Source: Cinclus cinclus (Eukaryota > Chordata > Aves > Passeriformes > Cinclidae). Taken from it: a stretch of DNA of 64,000 nucleotides. The stretch is from NCBI RefSeq assembly GCF_963662255.1, contig NC_085060.1, positions 5,829,630 through 5,893,629 on the forward strand, written 5' to 3'. A model generated the notes under the pieces. It was not told the DNA's origin. It worked only from the letters and a program-made list of their open reading frames with translations, and did no database searches. Positions 25,188-36,152 of the stretch are shown piece by piece (position 1 is the stretch's first letter; each line of letters starts with the position of its first letter). Position numbers and translations under genes: made by a program.

Positions 25188-25267
25188 TCCTTCCTTCCTT
25201 CCTTCCTTCCTTCCTTCCTTCCTTCCTTCCTTCCTTCCTTCCTTCCTTCCTTCCTTCCTTCCTTCCT
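25188..25267. repeat. (TTCC)n tetranucleotide microsatellite, about 20 units
   Basis: Eighty uninterrupted bases of TTCC, equivalent to (GGAA)n on the minus strand. It yields a Phe-Leu-Pro-Ser repeat in the plus-strand frame at 25041-25301, which is therefore not a gene. It is a polypurine/polypyrimidine tract able to adopt triplex structure, and GGAA is the ETS-factor core. Such tracts are often length-polymorphic and can be mis-sized in assemblies. Confidence 0.98.
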
Positions 25268-28200
25268 GATTATATTTTGTTTAAAAACTGGAAAAACTTG
25301 ATCCCATGCTCCAGATGTCATATCCAATCAGATGTGGATAGGAAAATATGAATCAAAATTTTGCAGCTCAGAAACCAACTCCTACAAAACATTACATAAA
25401 ATGAAGGCCATAGACTGAGATCTGAATTAATTTCCACAAGAAGATGGCATCCAAGTGGAAAGGTATTCTGCTCTCAACACCCTCATTGAAACTGTAATTC
25501 TAATATTGGTTCTTCCTTGAATCCCAACAGGCAACTATTTAGCACATCACAATGCACACTTATTGCAGTCCCGTAATCATTCAAGTGAATAAAAAGTAGA
25601 GCTCAAACTGTTTCTGAAAAAACAGGATTTCCATGGGATTAAGAAGGAAAATAAGAGATTCCATAAAACAAGCTCGGGACAAGGTTTTTCAAGGTTTGTC
25701 TTTTTCTCTTTACCAGGACAGGCACGGGGGGTTGTCGACTCTGGTTGGTTTTTTTTTTGTTGTTTTTGTTTTTTTTTTTTAATTTATTATTTATTATGTT
25801 TCTATTTAACAGCTTCTTTATAGCAAAATATGGGAGGGGGAGAGGTATTCACCTTAGTTATTAAGGACCAGAAACTAGAAACTTTCTTGTGCTCCACTGA
25901 AGTGCTAGTTCAGAATGAAATCCCATCACCTTCTAGGGCTGCTGCCTAAAAGGAAGCTTGACTAGTTTGGTTTTTGGTTGCTGTACAAGACACAGATGGC
26001 TATTCTACCCTCCAGAGAATGCTCTGATCACCAGACTGTAGGGAAATGACAGCTCTTGGCTCCTCTGACAGCCAGTCTTGGAAGAAAGCAGTGGAACCTG
26101 CAAGGCAGACCCTACAAAGGCTCCTCCTACACTGTCTGAGAGCCTGGAGTCCTCAAGGAACAGAGGTGACAGGAAACCTGGTTTTATGGCCCCTTGTAGG
26201 GCCTGTGTAGAGTCTGGTGTAGCTGCTCAGTCAGGACCGAGCCAGCCCTGCCTTTCAGTAGCACACAGGCAGCGATGCAGAGCTGAATGTTTCATGCAAG
26301 GGAAGGAGACTGAGAGGCCAAACAATTCTATATGGAAAGTTAATTCAAATATGCAGTTTACTAGCCTGTGCACATGTCTTCTAAATGCCCCATGCAATGT
26401 AACTGGATCCTGGAAAAACAAGCCCTATTGATGGGGGGATATGATGAGAAGGCAGAAACTAAAAAATGACCTCCTAAAGGCAATTTTAGAAGCACAGTTT
26501 GTATTCAAGAAATCCACACAAGTTTCAGGCAGAATTTCAGATTGAGGCTGTGAAGATCATTATAATATTTGCTAACTGGTACATCCCGAACTTTTGGTGA
26601 CCTTCTGGAATATGCATCCTGCTGAAATGAAACCTGTTACAGAATATATCACATAAACTTTGAAACACTCTCAAAGGCACTGGATGCACACTCTGGTCAG
26701 GTGAAAAGAGAAATGGGAGTTTGCATTTACAAAGCCTTTTCACTTAAAGCAGCAGAGATACAACCTTGTATTATCTTTAAGGACTGCAGTAAAACACACT
26801 TTGTGTGTAAATCCTTCAAGGGAACACTAAAGCAATGAAATGGTGGCAGAAATAATTATGCAGAAACATTTTTTGCAAATAATGAGTAATAAGTATCCAC
26901 TTTCGTCTTGCCGTTTCTTGACTTAGACATTTATTTAAAAATCCTTTTTATTTCACTGCATTTTCTGTGAATGATTCAGGGTTAGAACAGAACTTGCAAA
27001 GGAAATTAAAAATGCTCATTAAAGTTTCAGATATTTTATAATCAATTAAAACTTTATTTTGGGACTTTGGTTTTAGTCCCTTTCTTTCTACCTAAGAATC
27101 TTTCCTCATCACCTCTATACTATTATAAATATGAAATAAAACCAGACTTTGGTGCTGGTCGTTACATATGAAATATTACAGGATGTTTTTCTCAAGCTGA
27201 TCATTTATTTTGCCTTTTAACAAATTGACAGTTACAACTTTTGCCGTTTCAGCCACCTTTTTTTTTGCAGACTACTTCTCAGCACACCCATGCAGAACAA
27301 GTTCATGAGGTCTAGACAATTTATTTACCCCCATCTGAGTACTGTCAGCAATTTCTGAATCCTTTCAGTCCCCAACCAAGTTTCGTGTTTACTATGTAGC
27401 TGTCAATTCTATACTCCTTACAAAAGCTTTGATAGGGTTTTAGCATTTCTGCTTTAGGCATCAAGGAAATTTAAAGCCATAGATATAAATCTTCTGAAGG
27501 ATTTCTTAATGAAAAGCCTAGCAAAAGGAGCTGATGACTGAAGAACCACCTAGATAGCAATATCCTTTTAGGTGCCAAGTATTCCACAGTAAGCAGTGTC
27601 GTAAACCCTGTGACTTTCCCTGTGAATGAGACCAACTGTTCCTCTCTCCTTGTTAAAGAAAATTGTCCCCGCTCTGGACAGGCACAAACCAGAATGGGAA
27701 TTCATATGGAGAGATGGAATGTATTCATACAGCTCCCAGACTGAATGACAGATTTCTACACCTACATGCTGAGAATGGTGGCCCAAATTCCTGGTTGAGA
27801 AGAAGTGAGGACAATGATGAGTTTATTTTAGTGATTAGAGTTGCTTCTTGCATTGCTAAAAATATAACACAGAGGTATAGCAGGTTACTTGAAACATGTG
27901 ATTTTAAAATGTGTGTTATTCTCTTGAGCTTTATTTGGTCTGCAGCAGTCATTCTTGTACTTTCACTAAAAAAAAGCAAAGCCATCAACAACAGAACTTA
28001 AATATATGAATCAGGTCTGGGAATGGTCCTGAGAGAGGAAATATGATAATGAGAGGAATATAATAGATGTGTAAAATATCAATAATGGTGTTTATGCACT
28101 TTATAAGCTTTTACTGGGTAATGACTGCTCCAACCTAATTCATGTCTTAAAATCCAGTTACGAATGTGGCACCTAGAACTTTGTTTAGTGGTCTGAAGAG

Positions 28201-30487
28201 CAGTTTTTGCAGTGGTGGTTTTTTTCCAAACCCAGACAAAGAGAATAAATGCTGTGGGTTTGTATTTTTTTATGGTAGCACTCACCTGGGGTGTAGATAT
28301 CTGACATTTAATTACTGCCTCTGAAGGGAAGAGGGTCCACACACCACTTCTTAATTAGAAACTGCTATATCCAACCCCTCGTAATGCTGCCTCTCTCTTC
28401 TGTTTATTCTGTTATTTTAATGGATAATTCCCTTCTCTTCCCAGCTTTATCTGATTTTATCTACCTTGTACACAGGCTAGAGAAGCCTGTTTTTAGCACA
28501 GAGTGCCTCTGCTGTTTGCTGCAAGCCAGAGAGCCCTTCTCATCTGAGAGCTGCCCAGCATCCACAGGGGCTGAGGCTCTGTCCTCCATCCCCAGGCAGA
28601 GCTCCAAATTCAGAAATTACTGTGTCCTGGCATCCCTGCACTGTGTCACCAGGGACAGCCAAGGAAGAATAGAAAAGTCAGTATTTGTGGGACTAGGGCT
28701 GTAATTTTCTGTCACAAACTCCAGGTTTTAATGCAGAAGATATACAGGAAATGAAATATAAAAGAAGAAAAAAAATCCTGTGTGAGCACTTGTTCACAGG
28801 ATAACAAGCAGGTGCAGTTTTAGAGTCTCCTGATCTCTCAGATCCCATTTTGCAGTTGATGTAACCTTCCATTTGCACTTTCATTAACCATTGCAGTACC
28901 ATGTAAAGCAAATCAGCATAAGCCAATCTGGTTTACTTTATTTTTTATTTGGGCAATAGACAGAACCGGTTCAGCTACAGAGGGTTGCTGGGAGAATATG
29001 GGCTGCTGTTCCTCCCTCCCAAACACAGAATGAATTATACACTCCCTGCCCAGTGGTTCAGCAGGTCTCTCTCCCTTGGCTAGAGCTTCTGGCCTTGCTC
29101 CTGATTACTGTTCCACAAAATTATCTATGGCTGTACATACACAAGGAAAGAGAAATCCCACGTCCTAGGAGTTTACTGTCTAATCAGGAATGAAGGAGCT
29201 GAGCTACTCTTAGGAAGAAGAGCCTGCAGGAAAGTTTTAAAGCCTCAGGCAACCAAGGGAGAAGACAAGCTGAGACAAGGGAAATGCAAAACACCCAGCA
29301 CTCAACAGGGAAAGGGAAGCTCTGAGCTCTGGTCTTGACCAGAATATCTCTAATCATTACCAGAGCTCTATCTTGGAGCATGGGGTGCTACAGATAATTC
29401 GTGTGCTCTGTGAGTTTCTGTATGAGGTAACAAAGATATAAGGTGAGACCTTCAGACATCTCAAAAATCAGGCACAGGAAAAGGGTTTCACAAGCAATAA
29501 TGGAGCAGAATTATTGCATATCTATCATCAAAATAAAAATCAAGTCTTGAAAGGAAGTCTGTATCACTTGTTTTTAAAGCTGTTTTTCAGTGTAATCAAT
29601 GTAAAAGATACTGCTAATGTCTTGAGAGATAATGACTTGCCCTAGGTGAAAAGCCAAACTTCTTCACCAGCACCAGTTTTTGAAAATATAAGTTTGTATA
29701 ACAAACACTTCGGACATGTTGAAATATCAAATATCTCTTATTTCTCATTTTTCTTGCCACAGATTGTTTTTCTCTGTTGAGAAGTTGCCGAACTCAAACT
29801 GATGAGTGCCATGCTGCAATAAAAAAATCCTTAACAGGACTGAATTTTTTTTCTTGATTGCAGCAACTCAAAACCCTCATTGCCTCCTCTTAACTAAGTG
29901 CACTCAAAAAATGTCCTCTCAATTTAGTAAGGATCCTAAAGTATGATGGAAGTAGCAACGGAGTAGTTATAGATGGAGTTTTCTCTTCCTGGATTTAAAA
30001 ACTCATGGAAGATGACTGAGATGCTGGATGGCAAAATCTGACAGGGATTACAGTCTTGTTTCATTAAATAGCTCAAACCTCAACTTCATAATGTCTCTGA
30101 TTCATCAGACTGTATACAGAGCCCTGAAAACTATTCTTTCTTTAATATATTTACTATCTTTAAGGTGAAAACATGGGGGGTTTACTTTGAACTTACTCTA
30201 CATTCAACTAATTTTATTCTAAGGGCTCAAACACAGGATTGGGTATTAACAAGTGACTGCACCAGCAAAACCAATGTGCATCCTCTAAGCTGCTGGCAAA
30301 CAAAGAGTGATGCAATCACAAATTGCTTCTGAAGACCTAAACCATGATGCTACCAAAAAGCCCAGTGCTAGTTCCAGATAACCCAGCTGGCTTCTTATTT
30401 CTAAAGCAAAAGCAGCAGCACAGACTTGTGGCCTCTGAACATTGCTTAACAGGGTAACTACTGAGGGCTCGCTTAGAGGTCATATAT
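25268..30487. other. Gene-free DNA, 25.3-30.5 kb
   Basis: No supportable gene. A T/G-rich tract lies at 25744-25780. Two slightly G+C-richer patches (about 26.0-26.4 kb and 28.4-28.7 kb) contain 106-117-codon frames with random-like composition. They could be non-coding exons or old repeats but nothing identifies them. No transposon recognised before the LTR. Confidence 0.6.
25744..25780. repeat. T-rich tract with single G's
   Basis: Runs of 5 to 12 T's separated by single G's, the mirror image of the A/C tracts elsewhere in the window. Confidence 0.88.
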
Positions 30488-31146
30488 TGTCCTGGTTTGA
30501 AAGACAAGTGTCTGCTAAGTAAGGCAGGAGTCTCTCTTTGAAATGTAGAATGTGAACTCCCTCCCTCCAACTTATTAAAATTTTGAAATTAAGGGGTTCT
30601 CAGACAAAGAAATGGGAAATAGATATAACAGTTTTTTACCAGGAAAATTAAAATAGAAATACAGTATTACAAGAACAAACACAAAACACTGATAGAGTCA
30701 GAACACAACCTGACACCCCATCAGTCAGTGAGGGTGTTGGTAGCAGTCCCATTAAATGGTGGCTGCATCCTCCTGCAGTGACAGATGTGGTTCTGTTGAA
30801 GCAGTGATCCTGTAGAAGGGTGCATTTTCCCCTGAAGGTCCAGTGATAGTGTAGAAGGGTCAGGTTTTCCTCTGGAATCCAGTGGAAAAAGGCTGCTTTG
30901 GTGTTCGAAATCTCAGATTATATCCAGGTAGGAATGCTTGGCTTCTCCCCCTGGGTGGAGCATCTCCCAATGGGATGATGGAATTTTATCAGTCAGGCAG
31001 TGGGACTCAATGGGCCATTAACAGGAGATATCTCCCTGGAGGGAGGATGGGTTGTGGAAGAGATAAAGAGCACTGCCCCACCTGGTTCTAACAGATGGTG
31101 ATAGAATGCACACTTTTGTTTGCATCTTGCATTGCAACCTAAGACA
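30488..31146 (-). mobile_element. Solo LTR of an endogenous retrovirus (passerine-type)
   Basis: The block begins TGTCCTGGTTTGAAAGACAA and resembles, from memory, a repeat widespread in passerine genomes. It ends near a CA dinucleotide at about 31146, giving terminal TG...CA. I place it on the minus strand: in that direction GATATAAT near 30915-30922 could be a TATA box, and GGTAAAAAACTG near 30634-30645 sits where a poly-A signal region would be expected. No gag, pol or env-like frame lies beside it, so it is a solo LTR. CATATA occurs just outside each end (30481-30486 and 31147-31152), a possible target-site duplication but with one extra T on the left. Family not assigned. Confidence 0.75.
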
Positions 31147-31152
31147 CATATA

Positions 31153-33071
31153 CTCATGCATCAACACAGAGAATACACACACACAAAATGGCAGAGTCAG
31201 ACATTTTAAAAGACGACCATCTGTGACACCTATTCAAAATTATTGTATGGTGTTATGTCATTACAGGTGCCCTGGTAACTTTTGTGAGAGTGAGAGAAAC
31301 TGACAATTCTTTTCCAGCTGCTTACAGAAATAACAAGATGTTCAACTAATAAAATGAAATATTCCAGCCAGTGATATTTCTAAGGAATCTGCCTTCTGCT
31401 ATGCACTGTCAGGTTTCCAGCATCAAAAAATAAAATACCTTTAGTCATAAAACTGAAAAGTTTTTTCATATCAATTTGCAGTTCTGACATTGAATCTGAA
31501 ATTGCTCTTTGCTGATGGTATACTGTTTAGTCTTTCTATCCTAATTTTGTTTATTACTGCTGTCTAAAGTGGATTATCTTGCTCATCTCTGATCCCAGCA
31601 TTCCTTAACCCTTAGGTAAGAATTCTGTTTTTCTAATAAATACAAACAACACATCTGAATAAACTCAATCATAGTTATTGAAAATATGGAAACAAACATT
31701 TAGCACTTGATAATTTGGAACATCACTTTTTAGCCACTATGGAGGCATACACATGACTGTAAATGAAATTTACATTTTAGTCATAAATTGTTATGTTTAT
31801 TCTTCACAAATGGAATCTTACTATGCACATCATACTTTACGTGATGAGAAACAACCTAGGGTGATCAGTGCTAACTGAAGGCACATATGAGACTTTTGAG
31901 ACTTTATCTCACAGGGTCCCTCAGCAGCACCATCCAGGAAGCCTTTCTGCAATGTGCAGTGAGAATGGTGACATAGCTTGGTGACATAGCTCCATGGCAC
32001 TGCTGCATCTGCAGAGCACCTTTCTGAGAGGTTTCAGAATAACACAAAAGTTGAATCTCTGTGTGTCCAGCTAGAGTTTCTAATAGCTGCAGAAAAGGCA
32101 GTTTTCACTGCATTGAGGAATGCTGGACAAAATGGTGACTGATGTTAATTAAACCCTTTATCTCATCATACCTGTTAAGATCTTTGATCTATAAACTGAC
32201 TTTTAAGCCTTCTTATAATCATAATTTTTATAACTTCTTTTCAATATCTTTTCCTATAATAATCACACCCTTATGCAGCTCTCTCTGAATAGTGAAATAA
32301 AAATGAACTTCATTTATCTCACAAAAATCCTTATCTCCAAACATAAATTGTGTTCATTGTAAATATACCACTGAGAGAGAGAGTGGGAAAAAAAAAGGTA
32401 AAATGAAATTGCATTCAGTTCTCTGTGGGAATGCAGCTAGCTAATACATTCCCCTACAACTGCAGAAACATCTTGCTGGGAGGGCATTTTTTTGCTTTAG
32501 TTTAATTTTTCAAATTTTTCTCTTTTCAGAAAAATGCCTGTTTTACCTGGGGCATTTTCCCACAAGATTCATCCTGCATCTTGTTTGCTCATTAACAGCA
32601 GGCAGGAGAGTAGCCCACACACAGGTGTGAAAAACCTCTGCTGCTGTGCTTGACAGCTACAGGTGTAGTAAGGACCAGGACAACAGTGGAATAAAAGCAA
32701 AACAAAACAAGGGAAAAAACCCACCACAGCTCACACAGCTCAGCTCACACTTCAACATTTCTGCCAGCTTTGCTGTATATTTAATAATTAAATCTAACAA
32801 AATTTTGTGTTACTCTGAGACACTACCAAGAATGAGCACTGTGATCTCTAACACAAACAAGGGAAGAAATTTTGTTTAAAAAGTAATTTGGGTTTATTAG
32901 AATTAACTATATCCTTCTCTTCCATCAGGTACAATACTTGGCAACTATGGCATTATATTTTTAACAACTAATTGGCTGATTCTCTGGGCTTTTTATGGAA
33001 AGACACTTTAAGGCCTCATGAATTTTTATGGGGAGAAAAGGCAAAGAGAAAGCACATTTCTGATTCCTCTA
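31153..33071. other. Gene-free DNA after the first LTR
   Basis: No supportable gene. It holds a 13-bp perfect tandem duplication at 31966-31991 and otherwise AT-rich unique sequence. Confidence 0.65.
31966..31991. repeat. 13-bp tandem duplication
   Basis: TGGTGACATAGCT occurs twice head to tail, at 31966-31978 and 31979-31991. It is a small recent-looking duplication. Confidence 0.92.
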
Positions 33072-33482
33072 TGTGTGGAGAGCCTGGAAGGCATTCCCTA
33101 GTTAGGGAGACACAAGAGGCTTCTCTCATAGCAAACCCTGCTGTCATGCCAATGCACCCCTGTTCTGTTCCCTGGGTCAGCCCCCTGTCCTCTCCCTGTC
33201 CCTCAGTCTTTCGGTCACTCCCACCCCGTGTCCCTGTTGTCTCTCATGCCCGAACCCCACCTTTGTTTCTGTCCCCATGTCCCCTGGTGACTGGTCCCTG
33301 GTGCTCCCCCCGCCCCGAACACCCATGGACTTGAACCTAGACCCTCACCAGTTCTGCCTTTGCCCTTCCCTCTGACCCTGGACTGTTCACGCGCGTGGCT
33401 GAAACATCTCTGTGGAACCCATGCAAAGGCCCTTCCTGCTTCTTTACCTGCTACCATCTCAACAGCTATCCAGGCTACAACA
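33072..33482. mobile_element. C-rich CpG-bearing block, probable LTR or other repeat
   Basis: About 410 bases that differ sharply from their surroundings. The plus strand is rich in C-runs (CCCCC, CCACCC, CCCCGCCCC-like), and eight CpGs fall between about 33210 and 33395, including ACGCGCG, while flanking DNA has very few. The block can be framed as TG...CA (about 33072 to 33482), which suggests an LTR, but I see no clean target-site duplication and cannot name a family or orientation. The 120-codon frame at 32972-33334 merely translates the C-rich part into Pro/Ser-rich sequence. Alternatives are a small CpG island or a non-coding exon. Confidence 0.4.
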
Positions 33483-35416
33483 TCAATGAATCAGTAAGAA
33501 TTCATTCTTTGAATTGCTGGCACAACATTGTGTATTAAAAGACAAATCATCAGGGACAGGGAGCTAGTGTTTCAGCAGACCAGCTCCTTGAAGACTACCT
33601 CCTAGCTTTTCAAGAGTGATAAAACTCCTTCCCACAAGAAAATGTTTCCATACTTTCCAAGAACTTGTTGGAGAGAGTGCAATGAATGTATGAAACATAA
33701 ATCAGAACAGTAAGCCAACCCAGAGAGCCAGAACTCCATTCCTCTGATAATTACATCAAATACCAGAAGAGAAACCTTGTTTAACCAGAGCCTGTTCATT
33801 CAAAGCAAGAGAATAGAACAGACAGTGAAGCAAGAGCAAAATCATTAAAAGAATAGGACTAAAATTAAGTGTAGAAACTGAGATCACTTTAGGATAATTT
33901 CAAGTTCTTCCTCTCCTCTTCACAGGTCTCAAGATTCCTCCACCACTCTGTTGCTGTGGGCTCTCAGATCTGCCTATTCGACTGCTTCACCCTTATAACC
34001 TTCACCTCCTCATTCTACAGTTCTCTTCTGAGCGACTTCCTTACAATCCAGAAGAGCAAGAGAAATATCCTACTGATTTCCCAGCAGCTGCCTGTGCACC
34101 ACAAATGTCCATGCTCCAAACAGTGTTAGTTTTCTTGCATCTTTCAGTGCATCAAGCTGCAGAAGGTTCAGTGCAGCCCTATGGTCATGTCTCTGCTGCA
34201 CCTTTGCTTCATTACCAGGGTGAGATTCAGGACTAGGAAAACTGATATCTCCTTTACTTTTGATATTTTCTGTCAAGCAGTACAGGATCAGATTTGTTTC
34301 TTTCTCTTATCACTCCTTCAGGAAAACATGTTTATATGAGCAACCTTTAGCTGTTGTGATTAAAAGCAGCAGAGCTATAGTACAGGTGCCACATGCCAGC
34401 AGGATGTTTTCTAAAAGAGCTACTGCCAAATAGATTTGCAAATAAGCCCTGGGAACTCAGAGATGGGCTGCAGAGTTTGTATTGTGATGCTAGCTGAATT
34501 GGTCTGTTCTGCTCTGCTGCTGTTATCATCCTGATCAGCCCAAGGATATCCTTGTGGAGGCTGTGCTGTTTAATATCCCAAACCTTTTAACATGGTAATG
34601 TAATATATTCCAGCTACAAACTTTCACAATATTATGGAGTACCATCTCAGTAGCTATTCAGTATAGGGAATTTTTTCTGCATGGTCTTGTCATCTTTGAC
34701 AGGGAAAACTACAGCACCAACAACTGGACAACTTAGGGTCAAGAGCATGCATTTCAAACAACTGAGTTCACCTATTATAATATGCAAAGTCTCAAGAAAA
34801 CACATACTATGGTACAAAGAGGGCAAAGGTACTGTTACTGGGATGCTGGTTCACACAAAAAGAAAACAAGATCTTCACAGGTATTACACTTAGCCGAGTT
34901 TTGAAGAGCTTTCAGTGAGAATTAACAACATACCTGCATTAGTCACCTCCAGGTTTGCAGGAGAATCAATTTGAAAACAAAAGTTTATGGCTATGTGTTA
35001 GAGTGACTTATTTGGTTGGAAGAAAATATTTTCAGTGACACAAATGCATTTGACATTTCCTGGTAGGAACGCTATTTATCTTTTAAAAGATCAAAAAATA
35101 AACATATTTATGTGCCTGTTTACCAAAACATAATCTGAGATTTTACAAGGGTAGAGGAAGAGATGTATTGCTCTGTGGCATGACTCAGGCTCTTTGATGA
35201 ACACCTACAACTGCTGTTCGATGAATATTCAAAATTTCCTCCTGGATCTGCATGGACACCGGATTTTTAAAATCATATTTTGATGGAATCTGATCCCTTG
35301 CCATAGACGCGGATCAGATATTTTCAGTAAATGGTTTAACATTTTACACTGAACAAGAGATATTTGGGAAAAGTGGAATATGTATAAGGATTTACTTCCC
35401 AATTTCTTACTTTAAG

Positions 35417-35482
35417 TAAAATCTTTATGAATTTAAAGAATTTAAAGAATTTAATCTTTATTAATTAAATAAAATCTTTATG
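35417..35482. repeat. Nested AT-rich direct repeats
   Basis: TAAAATCTTTATG occurs at 35417-35429 and 35470-35482. Between them, the 9-mer AATTTAAAG is repeated in tandem from 35430 (about 2.7 copies). Stepwise local duplication is the likely origin. Confidence 0.85.
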
Positions 35483-36091
35483 GTATTTTTCTTTAGAAAT
35501 GTCTGGTTTGCTTATTGACTGTCTCTTCTGTTTCAAACTTCAGATGCCTCAAAAACCTTAATATTTTGGTTCCTCTGGGCCAGGGAAGGTCTGAGGTGAC
35601 AGCAGATCAATGCAGCATGCTGTAATGTTTTCAGTACAGACAGAACCTTCCTGCCTTTCCTTCCACATCTGCCACATTACTGCTCGTCTGGCACACAGAC
35701 TGCAGATTGCAGCTACCTCCAGATGAGACAAGACAGCATCATGGGCAGGGTCCACACTGTGTGTTTTGTTGTGGCTGGGATTCGGGAAGTAAAACTACAA
35801 TAACAGATAAAACAGATTCTGTGGTTGTATTTCCTTCTGACAAAAGTGCCACTGCAAAGTGCCTAGTAAAATGGGACGTGACAAAAAATGTATATAAGGA
35901 AAGGTATATTGCAATGAGAAAATAAGCTAGTGAAAAAATGGGGTGTAACTCCTCAATCAGCCAACAAAATAAACTAGAAAGGTCACTTACAACAAAATCT
36001 TAGCTCAGTGTCACCCCAAACCACTAAAAAACATCCAGTCCCACAAAAAATGATCACTGTTTTTTTTCAAGACACACATCTCTGAACTCTT

Positions 36092-36094
<3 letters not shown>

Positions 36095-36150
<56 letters not shown>
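36095..36150. repeat. (AT)n microsatellite, about 28 units
   Basis: Fifty-six uninterrupted bases of alternating A and T. Such runs extrude cruciforms easily and are prone to length change and sequencing error. Confidence 0.97.

Positions 36151-36152
<2 letters not shown>

Noticed and set aside
25041..25301. 86-codon frame with Phe-Leu-Pro-Ser repeats
   Set aside because: Direct translation of the (TTCC)n microsatellite.
32972..33334. 120-codon frame, the longest in the window
   Set aside because: The second half is Pro/Ser/Arg-rich only because the underlying DNA is C-rich. No domain or splice context is seen, and the frame crosses a probable repeat boundary.
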